Under the pieces are notes generated by a model. It had not been told where the DNA came from and made no database searches. It worked only from the letters and a program-made list of their open reading frames with translations. From Bacillota bacterium (GTDB taxonomy: Bacteria > Bacillota > Clostridia > UBA1381), in NCBI GenBank assembly GCA_021203665.1, contig JAJQAT010000100.1, forward strand, positions 1 to 19,919: a stretch of 19,919 nt of DNA, written 5' to 3'. Positions 1 through 7,563 of the stretch are shown here, in pieces; position 1 is the stretch's first letter, and each line of letters starts with the position of its first letter. The position numbers were made by a program, and so were the translations under genes.

Positions 1-1060
1 CGGCTTGCACTTCCTCATCATTTCGTGATAATTTCGCCTTGTCGGGGTGTTGCTCGCTTAGAAATTCACGCATACCTTTTTCGGAGCCTAAGAAATTAAG
101 ATTATCGTCAATTGGTATATATCCTGTCTCGGGTATGTCGATAGGCTCTGCCGTGATAATACTGCCCGCGTGATTTACTTTGACATACGCTTCAACAGTA
201 CACGGTATACCCGGGTCATCATCGCTCCCTCGCAAGTCATAGCAGTACAAACCGTCGGGAATGTCTACGGATTTAATTCGTTCATTTGAAAACAATGCCT
301 TTTCGCCGAACAATTCTACCTCCTGTAGTTTTTCCTCTTTAGCTTTTGCATTGTGGAGCTTGGAGTGTGCCATCTCGTGGAGAAGCGCAGATACGGTCTG
401 CACCTCACTCATATTGTCGCGGATAACAATTTCTTGTTTATCGGTAGAAAAATATCCGTCGGTATTCTCAGCTAATGCTTCAAACTTTATCGGTACGGTT
501 GAGGTTCGTTTTATCGCTTCTACAAACGCGTCGTAATTCTCAACATTGCCTGATATGTCGCTTGCAAGCTGCGGCAAGGGCTTTCCGACGGTTTGCCCTA
601 CGTCAAAGACCGATACAACGCGAAACATTGGTACTTGTATTTCTTTTTCCTCCGTTATGGGCTTGCCGTTATCGTCAAAGAGCGGCAGCTTGGTATCGGG
701 GTCAAGCTTCGTTTCCTCTATCTTTTTCTTGTACGGTGTGGGAGCGATAATCTTTATACCCTTTTCGCCTTTCTTGACGTTGCGTCCAAACTGGTCGCGC
801 CATTTGTTAAATCCCGCAACGTGGGTTGCGTTTGGATTTTGCATATGAATTAAAACTTGGTTATTCACGCTGTATCGGTGAAAACGGCTCATAACCTGCA
901 AATACTGCTTGTATTTGTCGCTCTCGAATAAGTCCTTAATACCTGTTTCAATGCTCGCGGTAATGTCTTTCAGCCGCTCTTTATTGCTCTTTTTCGGCGG
1001 TTGCTGAGTTTCTGTCTTTTTTGCTTCTTCAGCCGTAACATTTCTTTTGTTTTCAGCCAT
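1..1060 (-). CDS. ArdC/LtrC-like zincin protein (3' end outside window)
   Basis: The first 353 residues of a protein that continues past the left edge. The start is the ATG at 1058-1060, preceded by an AGGAGG-type site at 1069-1075 that overlaps the stop codon of the topoisomerase gene. Residues about 25-110 resemble the N-terminal ssDNA-binding domain of ArdC/LtrC-like proteins (FHRYSVNNQVLI, then GFNKWRDQFGRNVKKGEKG). Residues 228-232 are HEMAH, an HExxH zincin motif. The part after residue 240 (LYCYDLRG..DD, then VKVNH.G) resembles the accessory domains of large polyvalent mobile-element proteins. The family is common downstream of topoisomerase III in these ICEs and is thought to protect or process incoming DNA. 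The activity here is inferred, not shown. Confidence 0.8.
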   Translation of the reverse strand, partial: MAENKRNVTAEEAKKTETQQPPKKSNKERLKDITASIETGIKDLFESDKYKQYLQVMSRFHRYSVNNQVLIHMQNPNATHVAGFNKWRDQFGRNVKKGEKGIKIIAPTPYKKKIEETKLDPDTKLPLFDDNGKPITEEKEIQVPMFRVVSVFDVGQTVGKPLPQLASDISGNVENYDAFVEAIKRTSTVPIKFEALAENTDGYFSTDKQEIVIRDNMSEVQTVSALLHEMAHSKLHNAKAKEEKLQEVELFGEKALFSNERIKSVDIPDGLYCYDLRGSDDDPGIPCTVEAYVKVNHAGSIITAEPIDIPETGYIPIDDNLNFLGSEKGMREFLSEQHPDKAKLSRNDEEVQA

Positions 1061-1073
1061 TTAGATTACCTCC

Positions 1074-1724
1074 TCACTTCTTATTGTCAAATTCAAGACC
1101 GAACGTCATTTTTGCTCCGTCGTCGGTCATAGTAATAAACGCGTCGTACTGTTTGCCCGTGCGTTCGGAGTAAATACCTCTGACATAGGCTTTTCTGTCC
1201 CGCAGCAATGTTTCAGCCATTTTAGCCGTCAGACCTATGTGCTTAGAGGTTAAAAACCGATTGTCTTTCCACAGAGCAAATCTGCAATTGTTCTTTTCGC
1301 AGAAATACCCTGTCTTGCTCTCGGTGACGTTACTTCCGCAGCGTGGGCATTTGCCGACTACAGGCTTACCGGAGGGGAATAACACCTCCGCGCCGTCGAT
1401 TACCTTGTAATCACACACAAGCGTCCGCACCATATTTTCTATGGATTGCATAAACTCATCGGGCGATAATTCGCCTTTTTCAATGAGTAATAGCTGCTGT
1501 TCCCACTGTGCCGTTAAGAGCGGTGACTGGAGTTCTTCGGGAAGTATCGTTATCAGCGATTCGCCGATATTATCGGGAATAAGGCTCACGGATTTTTGCG
1601 CTTTGTTTCGCGTTACAAATCCCGTTGACACGAGCTTTTCTATAATTCCCGCCCTTGTCGCGGGTGTTCCAAGTCCTTTGCGCTCCGCTTCATCGGGAAT
1701 ATCATTTTCGCCTGCTTTTTCCAT
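1074..1724 (-). CDS. topB: DNA topoisomerase III, C-terminal fragment (frameshifted from 1702-3120)
   Basis: This frame continues the topoisomerase III gene after a one-base frame change near 1767-1769. It starts in the middle of a family motif (GLGTPATRAGIIEKL), carries the rest of the type IA core, and ends with a zinc-ribbon-like Cys set (CPRCGSN, then FCEKNNC) and a short C-terminal repeat domain. No ribosome binding site is visible before the internal ATG at 1724, so this is a piece of a broken or misread gene, not an independent one. Upstream of 1724 the same frame reads the expected sequence back to the GGG run (TAPKHFTEDTILSAMEKAG). The stop overlaps the ribosome binding site of the next gene. 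Confidence 0.8.
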   Translation of the reverse strand: MEKAGENDIPDEAERKGLGTPATRAGIIEKLVSTGFVTRNKAQKSVSLIPDNIGESLITILPEELQSPLLTAQWEQQLLLIEKGELSPDEFMQSIENMVRTLVCDYKVIDGAEVLFPSGKPVVGKCPRCGSNVTESKTGYFCEKNNCRFALWKDNRFLTSKHIGLTAKMAETLLRDRKAYVRGIYSERTGKQYDAFITMTDDGAKMTFGLEFDNKK

Positions 1725-3120
1725 AGCAGAAAGGATTGTATCCTCGGTAAAATGCTTCGGCGCCGTGGGTTTTGCCTTCGGTTACAGATGTGGATTTAGG
1801 GGTTAAAACACTTCCCTCGGAAATACCCTTTAAATCGGATTCCTTTTTATCGGAATTTGCGTAAATGCGCCATCCGAGATTAAACACCGTTTTACCCTTT
1901 GCGGTAAAATCGGTATTTCCGCACGACATAACCGCCGTTGTGTCGGTGTATGAATACGGCTCACTGACAGCGCAAAGTGTCCGCCTTGCAATGAGCTTTA
2001 ATATCTCACGCTCGCCCGGCAAAAGTGAATTTGTGTCATAGCCTTTAACGCTCCTTGTAAGGATAACGGCGTGGTGGTCTGATACCTTTTGGCTGTCACA
2101 AACAATGGCGGTATCAACTTTGTTGGGTAATGCTATTTCCATAAGTTCAGCGGATATTTTTACGATTTCAGAAACACTTTCTTTCATATCATCGGTCAAG
2201 AATTTGCTGTCCGTTCTCGGATAGGTGGTCAACTTCTTTTCATAGAGCGATTGCAAATAGTCAAGCGTTTGTTTAGCCGTAAAGCCTAATATTCGGTTCG
2301 CGTCTCTTTGGAGCGTTGTGAGGTCATACAACGTGGGCGGCTTTTCCGATTTTTCCTTTCGTTCTACCGATTTAACCGTTGCCGTATCGCCGGTGCAATT
2401 TTTAATAATATTATCGGCATCGGCTTTATTGGAAAACCTTTCGCTTTCAGCCATAAATCCGTCAAATTCAAGCACCGCCCTATAAAACGGCTCACTCTTG
2501 AACGCCTTAATTTCTGCTTCACGCTGTACAATCATCGCAAGCGTAGGGGATATTACTCTGCCGACGTTGAGTGTCCTGTGATAAAGCACCGAAAACAGTC
2601 TTGTGGCGTTAATTCCCACAATCCAATCGGCTTTGCTTCTGCATAACGCAGCATAGTAGAGATTATCGTAATCACTGCCTGGACGTAAATTTTCAAATCC
2701 GTCGCGAATAGCCGTGTCCTCCATTGATGAAATCCACAAGCGTTTTAACGGCTTTGTGCAGTCGGCAAGGTTGTAGACTGTACGGAATATAAGCTCACCC
2801 TCACGTCCCGCGTCGCAGGCGTTTATCACCTCTGTTACGTCCGTATCATTCATTAGTTTTGTTAATACCTCAAGCTGCTTTTTCTTATCCTCACCGACAG
2901 CATATTGCCAGGTATCGGGGATAATAGGCAAATCCGACTGTCTCCATTTACCGTAGCTCTCGTTGTAGCTTTCAGGCTCGGCAAGCTCCGCCAAATGCCC
3001 GAAGCAGTGGGAAACGGCATAGCCGTTCCCCGATAAATATCCGTCGTTTCTCTTTGTTGCGCCGATAACATTGGCTATGGTCTTTGCCACCGACGGCTTT
3101 TCAGCAATTACTAATCTCAT
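1702..3120 (-). CDS. topB: DNA topoisomerase III, N-terminal fragment (type IA, frameshifted)
   Basis: A type IA topoisomerase cuts and passes single DNA strands through a 5'-phosphotyrosine; ICEs of this family carry their own copy, presumably to resolve DNA during transfer. Visible features: the Toprim domain with E7 (VIAEKPS), the acidic DAGREGE motif at 103-109, and the active-site tyrosine Y300 in TTYPRTDSKFL. The normal frame is followed to about the lysine/threonine pair of VTEGKT. After that the frame runs on with 26 out-of-family residues to a stop at 1702. Removing one G from the GGG run at 1767-1769 (+ strand) restores a continuous protein of about 680 residues, the usual family length. 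The start is the ATG at 3120, directly after the DUF4366 gene. Confidence 0.85.
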   Translation of the reverse strand: MRLVIAEKPSVAKTIANVIGATKRNDGYLSGNGYAVSHCFGHLAELAEPESYNESYGKWRQSDLPIIPDTWQYAVGEDKKKQLEVLTKLMNDTDVTEVINACDAGREGELIFRTVYNLADCTKPLKRLWISSMEDTAIRDGFENLRPGSDYDNLYYAALCRSKADWIVGINATRLFSVLYHRTLNVGRVISPTLAMIVQREAEIKAFKSEPFYRAVLEFDGFMAESERFSNKADADNIIKNCTGDTATVKSVERKEKSEKPPTLYDLTTLQRDANRILGFTAKQTLDYLQSLYEKKLTTYPRTDSKFLTDDMKESVSEIVKISAELMEIALPNKVDTAIVCDSQKVSDHHAVILTRSVKGYDTNSLLPGEREILKLIARRTLCAVSEPYSYTDTTAVMSCGNTDFTAKGKTVFNLGWRIYANSDKKESDLKGISEGSVLTPKSTSVTEGKTHGAEAFYRGYNPFCYGKSRRK

Positions 3121-3122
3121 AT

Positions 3123-3911
3123 TTATATGTCCTCGCTTTCCTCGGTTTCGTTGTCATTGTCAGGTTCATTTTCATCAATGTTTTCATCGTCGGCTTCCTC
3201 ATCGGTGTTGCTTTCCTCGCCCTCGATTTCGTAGTCCTCATCATCTTCATCGTCCTCATATATATCATTGGGGTCGGTATCGCCTTTGGTACTCGGCTTC
3301 TTATTCTTAATCTTGAACCAATAGAACGCTCCGCCACCGCCTAAGAGGGCAAGCACAAGAAGTATCGCGAGCGAACCTGATGAGCTGCTTTCGTTCGACG
3401 TGCCGGTGTCCTCGGTAGGTGCCGATGTCGCGCTTGCCGCGGCTGTGCAGCTATCCTTATCAACCGAGCATACGGCGCAGTTTACGTTCACACTTCCCGT
3501 TTCGCATTTTTCGGTGCAAGTGCAAACCGCTGTGGTCTGCGTTGTCTGTTCATCCTCGTCAATGAGTGCCAATAAATCCGCTTCATCGACAGCGTTTAAG
3601 AAATACACGTTCTCCGTATCGCCGCTGCGGTCAATGATAAGGTAAAAGTAATTACCGTTCTTTGATTGTACGGTGATAAACTGCTTATCCTCGACCTCAC
3701 CGTCAATTTCCGATGATTGATAAATATCGTCAACCAACGTAAGATTTCCCTCCGGCGTAAGCGCGGACGTGCTTTCCACACTGTCATTTACGCTTATTTC
3801 ATCATAATATTCATCGCTGTAATCCTCATTGGTCTGTGCGTTTGCCGATACGGAAAAAGCCGACATACAAAGTACGGCGGCTATGGTTATTAAAACTGTT
3901 CTAAATCTCAT
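3123..3911 (-). CDS. CD1107-type mobile element protein (DUF4366), membrane-anchored
   Basis: A 262-residue exported protein. Residues 1-26 form a signal peptide (hydrophobic core then SANA). The ectodomain contains a DUF4366-like part (FITVQSKNGNYFYLIID, NVYFLN), followed by a cysteine cluster (CTCTEKC, then CAVC and C) and a Ser/Thr-rich linker. A transmembrane helix at about 180-200 (LAILLVLALLGGGGAFYWF) is followed by a basic stop-transfer stretch and a very acidic cytoplasmic tail rich in D and E. The family is found only beside transfer genes of Tn1549-like ICEs and is probably a surface or channel component; its exact role is unknown. Its start overlaps the end of the DUF4315 gene by 11 nt. 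Confidence 0.85.
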   Translation of the reverse strand: MRFRTVLITIAAVLCMSAFSVSANAQTNEDYSDEYYDEISVNDSVESTSALTPEGNLTLVDDIYQSSEIDGEVEDKQFITVQSKNGNYFYLIIDRSGDTENVYFLNAVDEADLLALIDEDEQTTQTTAVCTCTEKCETGSVNVNCAVCSVDKDSCTAAASATSAPTEDTGTSNESSSSGSLAILLVLALLGGGGAFYWFKIKNKKPSTKGDTDPNDIYEDDEDDEDYEIEGEESNTDEEADDENIDENEPDNDNETEESEDI

Positions 3912-4134
3912 TCTTGATTTCCTCCAAATCTTTTTTAGTTGTTTTCCCGTCTTTACCGAGTAAGCTCAAAAGCTCGTCTATAGAGCATCCGCTGTCGCGA
4001 ACCGCGCCGACTATCTCGGCATTTTCAAGCTGCCGTATTTTCTCGGCAAGCTTCTTGTTTTTCTCTTGCAAGGACGCGATTTTGCTCTCGGTTCTTTCGT
4101 AGTCCTCTTTTAATCTCTTAATTCTCTCGTTCAT
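3901..4134 (-). CDS. DUF4315 family small coiled-coil protein
   Basis: A 77-residue protein. The start chosen is the ATG at 4132-4134 because a GGAGG site lies just upstream (minus-strand GGAGGACTTTATG). The longer open frame, up to 4236, adds residues that are only the antisense of the hydrolase gene's end. Residues 1-45 form a charged heptad-like coiled coil (ERIKRLKEDYERTESKIASL), followed by the family's short conserved segment (AEIVGAVRDSGCSIDELLSLLG). DUF4315 proteins sit between the CD1108-type hydrolase and the CD1107-type protein in these ICEs. Function unknown; the position suggests a role in the transfer apparatus. Confidence 0.85.
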   Translation of the reverse strand: MNERIKRLKEDYERTESKIASLQEKNKKLAEKIRQLENAEIVGAVRDSGCSIDELLSLLGKDGKTTKKDLEEIKNEI

Positions 4135-4171
4135 AAAGTCCTCCTTATAACTGTTTACGTTTTTTAAATTG

Positions 4172-5578
4172 TCAATTACGTATACGACCGTATTGCATAA
4201 AATGCGACGTAAAATAGCTTGAATTAACGCTTGCATATTGGATTGGGTCGCCGCAGTGAATCATCATTCCGTTTCCGACATAAATTCCGACGTGGCTTGC
4301 GCCTGTGGTATTGTAGGTTCCCTGGAAAAATATCAAGTCGCCCGGCTGCGCGTCTGCGCTTGATACATACGTACACAACTGTCTCAGTCCCTCGGCGGTA
4401 GTTCTGCCGACGCTCCATCCGCTGTGGTTTAGTACCCAACATACAAATCCCGAACAGTCAAACGACGTTGCAGGGGACGAACCGCCCCATACATACGGAT
4501 AACCCAAATATTTTTCGGCTTCCGCAATCATTGCCGCGAACCGCTCATCCGACAAGGCTTCCGCGGGAATATCATAGTCCGTGTATTCGGTATTGTAGTA
4601 TTTTGTAACGTACACCGAATCGCTGAACAGATCGGGTCGGTTTCCGAGTGTTTTCATATACATGGCGTAAATTTGAAGCTGTTCCTCGCTTAACACCTCG
4701 GACGGGATATGCGACAGGTTGTTATTTACAAGTGTTACCGTGCAGATATAATAGCTGTACGTTTCCTCGGATGTCGTTCCGTCTGAGTTTATAACCGTTC
4801 TTGTCCGCTGTTCTGTTTCAACGGTTTCGGTCAACACGTACTGACGTGAAAACAAATCCTCAATTTCGGCTTCCACATCCGATAGTGTCCACGCGCCTTG
4901 GTGCATTGCCGTTAATGTCGATAGAAGCACATACGGGTCGTGTTCTATATCGTCAAGCTCATATACATACTCGTCGTAATCGTGACTACTCTCGTAGTTT
5001 GAAATTGTGTCGGATAACTCCTGCTCCAATTCCGCATATTTATTCTCTGCCGCAAGCATTTCCGCGTCCTCGCTTGGATACGTCGTACCCGCGATTGACG
5101 ATGCCGCGCCCTCGAATATTACGGAACAAGAAGAACAAATACAGCATATCAGGATAATAACGGCGGCAATACCGCCTAAAATCAAGAAAACTTTCTTATT
5201 CCTACCCACAAATTCGGCTATCTTTTTTGACGCTTCGCTTGCTTTCGCGGACGCGCTTTTCGTGATTTCGGAAGCCTTTTTTGTGTTCGCGCCGCTCTTT
5301 TTGGCTGCCGCGTACTCTTTCTTGATAGCCTTTTTCTGCTGATACTTAGAAGCGGGATTACTGCTCGGAGCATTACGGGATTGATACTTAGCCTGCTTGT
5401 TAAGAGCGTTAATGTTCGCCTTATCAAGCTCCTTTTCGGCTTTGTCCGCCGTCTTATACGGTTTCAGCTTAGATTTACGGTATTGGAATTGTGCCGTTCT
5501 AACGCTTGTATCCGCTGTTTTCTCTATGCCGTGAGCGGTGCTTGTCGACGCGCTGTCGTCCTCGCCTTGACGCAGCAC
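4172..5578 (-). CDS. CD1108-type NlpC/P60 cell-wall hydrolase, main part (frameshifted from 5499-5864)
   Basis: Peptidoglycan endopeptidase of the conjugation machine, thought to open the wall locally for the transfer channel. In this frame an Ala/Lys-rich cytoplasmic region is followed by one transmembrane helix at about 131-153 (VFLILGGIAAVIILICCICS), an extracellular linker with a long helical segment, and a C-terminal NlpC/P60 domain. The catalytic residues are visible: C375 in FDCSGFV, H429 in ASHVGIYVG and H441 in MIHCG. The apparent GTG start at 5578 has no ribosome binding site. The true N-terminus is in the other frame, starting at 5864, so the intact gene would run 4172-5864. Confidence 0.85.
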   Translation of the reverse strand: MLRQGEDDSASTSTAHGIEKTADTSVRTAQFQYRKSKLKPYKTADKAEKELDKANINALNKQAKYQSRNAPSSNPASKYQQKKAIKKEYAAAKKSGANTKKASEITKSASAKASEASKKIAEFVGRNKKVFLILGGIAAVIILICCICSSCSVIFEGAASSIAGTTYPSEDAEMLAAENKYAELEQELSDTISNYESSHDYDEYVYELDDIEHDPYVLLSTLTAMHQGAWTLSDVEAEIEDLFSRQYVLTETVETEQRTRTVINSDGTTSEETYSYYICTVTLVNNNLSHIPSEVLSEEQLQIYAMYMKTLGNRPDLFSDSVYVTKYYNTEYTDYDIPAEALSDERFAAMIAEAEKYLGYPYVWGGSSPATSFDCSGFVCWVLNHSGWSVGRTTAEGLRQLCTYVSSADAQPGDLIFFQGTYNTTGASHVGIYVGNGMMIHCGDPIQYASVNSSYFTSHFMQYGRIRN

Positions 5579-5864
5579 ATTGACGGCTGCACCCGCCCGC
5601 TATATGTGCGGGTGCTGTCTTTATCTCGGATTTCAGGTTGGAGGAAGGTCGCTTTTTATCGACCTCCTCAAACATTATTTTTGTCTTGACCTTGCCGTCT
5701 TTGTCAATATACCGCTGTTTCTTTTTTATCTGCTTCTTGGGTATGTGCGCTTCTGCCTTATCCAAATTTGCGGCTGCCTTATCTGCCTTTTTGACAGCTC
5801 GTTTAAGCTCCGGAGCGTTTCTTTCTTCGTCGGTAAACAGAAGCTTTGGTGACCTCTTTGGCAT
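5499..5864 (-). CDS. CD1108-type hydrolase, N-terminal fragment (frameshifted)
   Basis: The first ~90 residues are the typical start of CD1108-type proteins: MPKRSPKLLFTDEER, a Lys/Ala-rich helix, PKKQIKKKQR, then FEEVDKKRP. The frame then leaves the family at about 5592-5594 and ends 31 residues later in Arg-rich out-of-frame sequence. Dropping one base from the GGG run at 5592-5594 (CCC on +) joins it to the downstream frame as AGGAAVNVLRQGED, the expected continuation. The extra base sits inside the 3' arm of an 8-bp GC-rich hairpin (5589-5596 with 5608-5615). The start is the ATG at 5864. The ribosome binding site is weak (GGCGGTGG). Confidence 0.78.
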   Translation of the reverse strand: MPKRSPKLLFTDEERNAPELKRAVKKADKAAANLDKAEAHIPKKQIKKKQRYIDKDGKVKTKIMFEEVDKKRPSSNLKSEIKTAPAHIAGGCSRQCAASRRGRQRVDKHRSRHRENSGYKR

Positions 5865-5900
5865 TGTCTACCACCGCCTTTTATATTCGTGTTCTTCATC

Positions 5901-6380
5901 TCAATCATTGTTCCTTTCCTCGTTGTTGTCCGACTTGTCCTTTCCGGTTTTATTCTCGTTGATATAAATATCTGCCGATATGGACACGGGATTGCCTGAT
6001 GCGAATATATTGTCAATCAGGTTCAAAAACTCCTGCAATTCCGCACCGGTAGGAATATCCGCTTCGGTATAGTCCTCCTCATCAGGCTCGTTCTCATCGT
6101 CAAGCTCATCATCAATCTTGTCCTCGTTATCAAGCTCCGCGCAGTATTCATCGGCGAGCATATCCACGGCATTGTCATAGTTGTCGCTCAACATTTCATA
6201 GAGCTTTGCCTTATCGGAGCCGGTACGCGATGCCATCATTTTGAGCCGCACTGTTTCATTGCAGTCAGGTAAAAGCATAATACCGTCAATCAGGGTGTTA
6301 AGCATCGAATCCATAATATTCACACCCCTCATCATCAGCTCCATTGCCTCATAAGTGTAATTCATTACATTGTAGTTCAT
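5901..6380 (-). CDS. Unrecognised acidic protein in transfer operon
   Basis: A 159-residue protein I do not recognise. The ATG at 6380 has a good AGGAGG site (minus-strand AGGAGGATTACAATATG). The N-terminal half is helical and methionine-rich (YEAMELMMRGVNIMDSMLN). The middle (residues about 82-108) is very acidic, almost all D and E. The C-terminus is polar and probably disordered. No signal peptide or membrane helix is visible. It sits between the BRO-domain gene (23 nt upstream) and the hydrolase gene (36 nt downstream), so it is probably co-transcribed with the transfer genes. The acidic tract could mean a DNA mimic or a protein-binding segment, but that is a guess. Confidence 0.7.
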   Translation of the reverse strand: MNYNVMNYTYEAMELMMRGVNIMDSMLNTLIDGIMLLPDCNETVRLKMMASRTGSDKAKLYEMLSDNYDNAVDMLADEYCAELDNEDKIDDELDDENEPDEEDYTEADIPTGAELQEFLNLIDNIFASGNPVSISADIYINENKTGKDKSDNNEERNND

Positions 6381-6403
6381 ATTGTAATCCTCCTAATTCA
6401 TAG

Positions 6404-7561
6404 TTAGTTATTGATAATACCTTTTCTTACGAAATACTCATAAATGTATTTCTTGCCCTTTGTTGTCACAAGCGTGTATGTTCCGCGGTGACGGTTCTTG
6501 ATGTTCGTATAGTCGCGCAAGATAAATAAGCCGTGCTTATACGGTCCCGCCATCGGGCGCAGCTCCTCGGTTGAAGTGCGGTAGATGAATTTGTGGTCTA
6601 TCAAGAGCTTGATAAACTCTTTCTGCGAAAAGCCTAATTCCTTTGCGGTATCGCGAAAGCATATCGCATAGCCGGGGTCAACAAACGTGTCGTAGTACAC
6701 CGCTTTCGGAACGGCGGATCTAAGTGCGTTTTCCATATACGCGAGCTTTTCCTGCTCTGTCCTGCGCTCGGCTTTCAGCTTTTCAATAACACCCTGCATC
6801 ACTTCGGGATTGGCGATTACCGCGTCAAGCAGATTATCCGTCATATACACGCCGTGCTTGCGTATCGACGGAATAACCTCGGCGGTTATCCAATGCTTGA
6901 ATTTTTTCGCACTTTCTAAGCGGCTTGAAAGTATAAGACTATATAAACCACTTTCGTTGATAATCACAAAATCCTGCGTTCCTCCAAGGGAGTCGCGTTT
7001 CGCGACCCCCTTATCTTCCGCGTCTACGTGCTTACCTAATGCATCGTGTTGATTTTTATACCCCAACGCTGTTGCTACATCCTTGCCTACAAACCACGGT
7101 TCGCCATCAATAAGAACCGTTCTAATAGTTCCAAATTCCGCATTGCTGAACACCTTCAAGGAGCCGTTTGAGCAAGGTAAAACCTGCGTTTTCGGCGTTT
7201 CTTCGGTTGGCTTGTCAGGCTCGTTTTTCCTGTTCGTAAGCTCGGCTGTTATCCAATGCCTGAATCGCTTTGCGCTTGGCAGCTTGCTTGAGAGGATAAG
7301 GCTGTATAAGCCGCTTTCGTTGATAATCCAACCACCACGCTGACCTAACTCAATCCCAAATTGGGACTGAGTTTTTCCGTCAATCATTACACGGTCATCG
7401 TTATCTATCCTATCAACTATTGCCTTGCTTTCTCTTTCATACCCTAATGCCTTTGCCACGTCCTTACCGGCGAACCATATTTCGCCGTCAATAACTATGG
7501 CTCTGATTTCCCCGAACTCATCGTTCTTAAAAATCTCCAATGCGTTCCTTGTACAAGTCAT
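6404..7561 (-). CDS. Antirepressor-like protein with two BRO-N domains and a C-terminal KilA-C/ANT-type domain
   Basis: A 385-residue protein. Two tandem BRO-N (phage antirepressor) domains are visible: residues about 8-110 (FGEIRAIVIDGEIWFAGKDVAKALGY, then INESGLYSLILSSKLPSAK) and about 135-240 (FGTIRTVLIDGEPWFVGKDV, again INESGLYSLILSS). They clearly arose by duplication. After a helical linker (VMQGVIEKLKAERRTEQEK) comes a C-terminal domain (FRDTAKELGFSQKEFIKLL, then YTLVTTKGKKYIYEYF) like KilA-C/ANT antirepressor domains. It starts 2 nt after the virB4 stop, with its own GGAAAGGAG site. BRO-type proteins bind DNA or repressors in phages; the role in an ICE transfer operon is unknown but probably regulatory. 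Confidence 0.85.
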   Translation of the reverse strand: MTCTRNALEIFKNDEFGEIRAIVIDGEIWFAGKDVAKALGYERESKAIVDRIDNDDRVMIDGKTQSQFGIELGQRGGWIINESGLYSLILSSKLPSAKRFRHWITAELTNRKNEPDKPTEETPKTQVLPCSNGSLKVFSNAEFGTIRTVLIDGEPWFVGKDVATALGYKNQHDALGKHVDAEDKGVAKRDSLGGTQDFVIINESGLYSLILSSRLESAKKFKHWITAEVIPSIRKHGVYMTDNLLDAVIANPEVMQGVIEKLKAERRTEQEKLAYMENALRSAVPKAVYYDTFVDPGYAICFRDTAKELGFSQKEFIKLLIDHKFIYRTSTEELRPMAGPYKHGLFILRDYTNIKNRHRGTYTLVTTKGKKYIYEYFVRKGIINN

Positions 7562-7563
7562 AA

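Noticed and set aside
4135..4236. N-terminal extension of the DUF4315 protein to 4236
   Set aside because: It overlaps the end of the hydrolase gene, and GGAGG stands directly before the ATG at 4134.
5580..5620. Programmed ribosomal frameshift in the CD1108-type gene
   Set aside because: No classical slippery heptamer is visible, the hairpin overlaps the shift point rather than following it, and relatives encode the protein in one frame.
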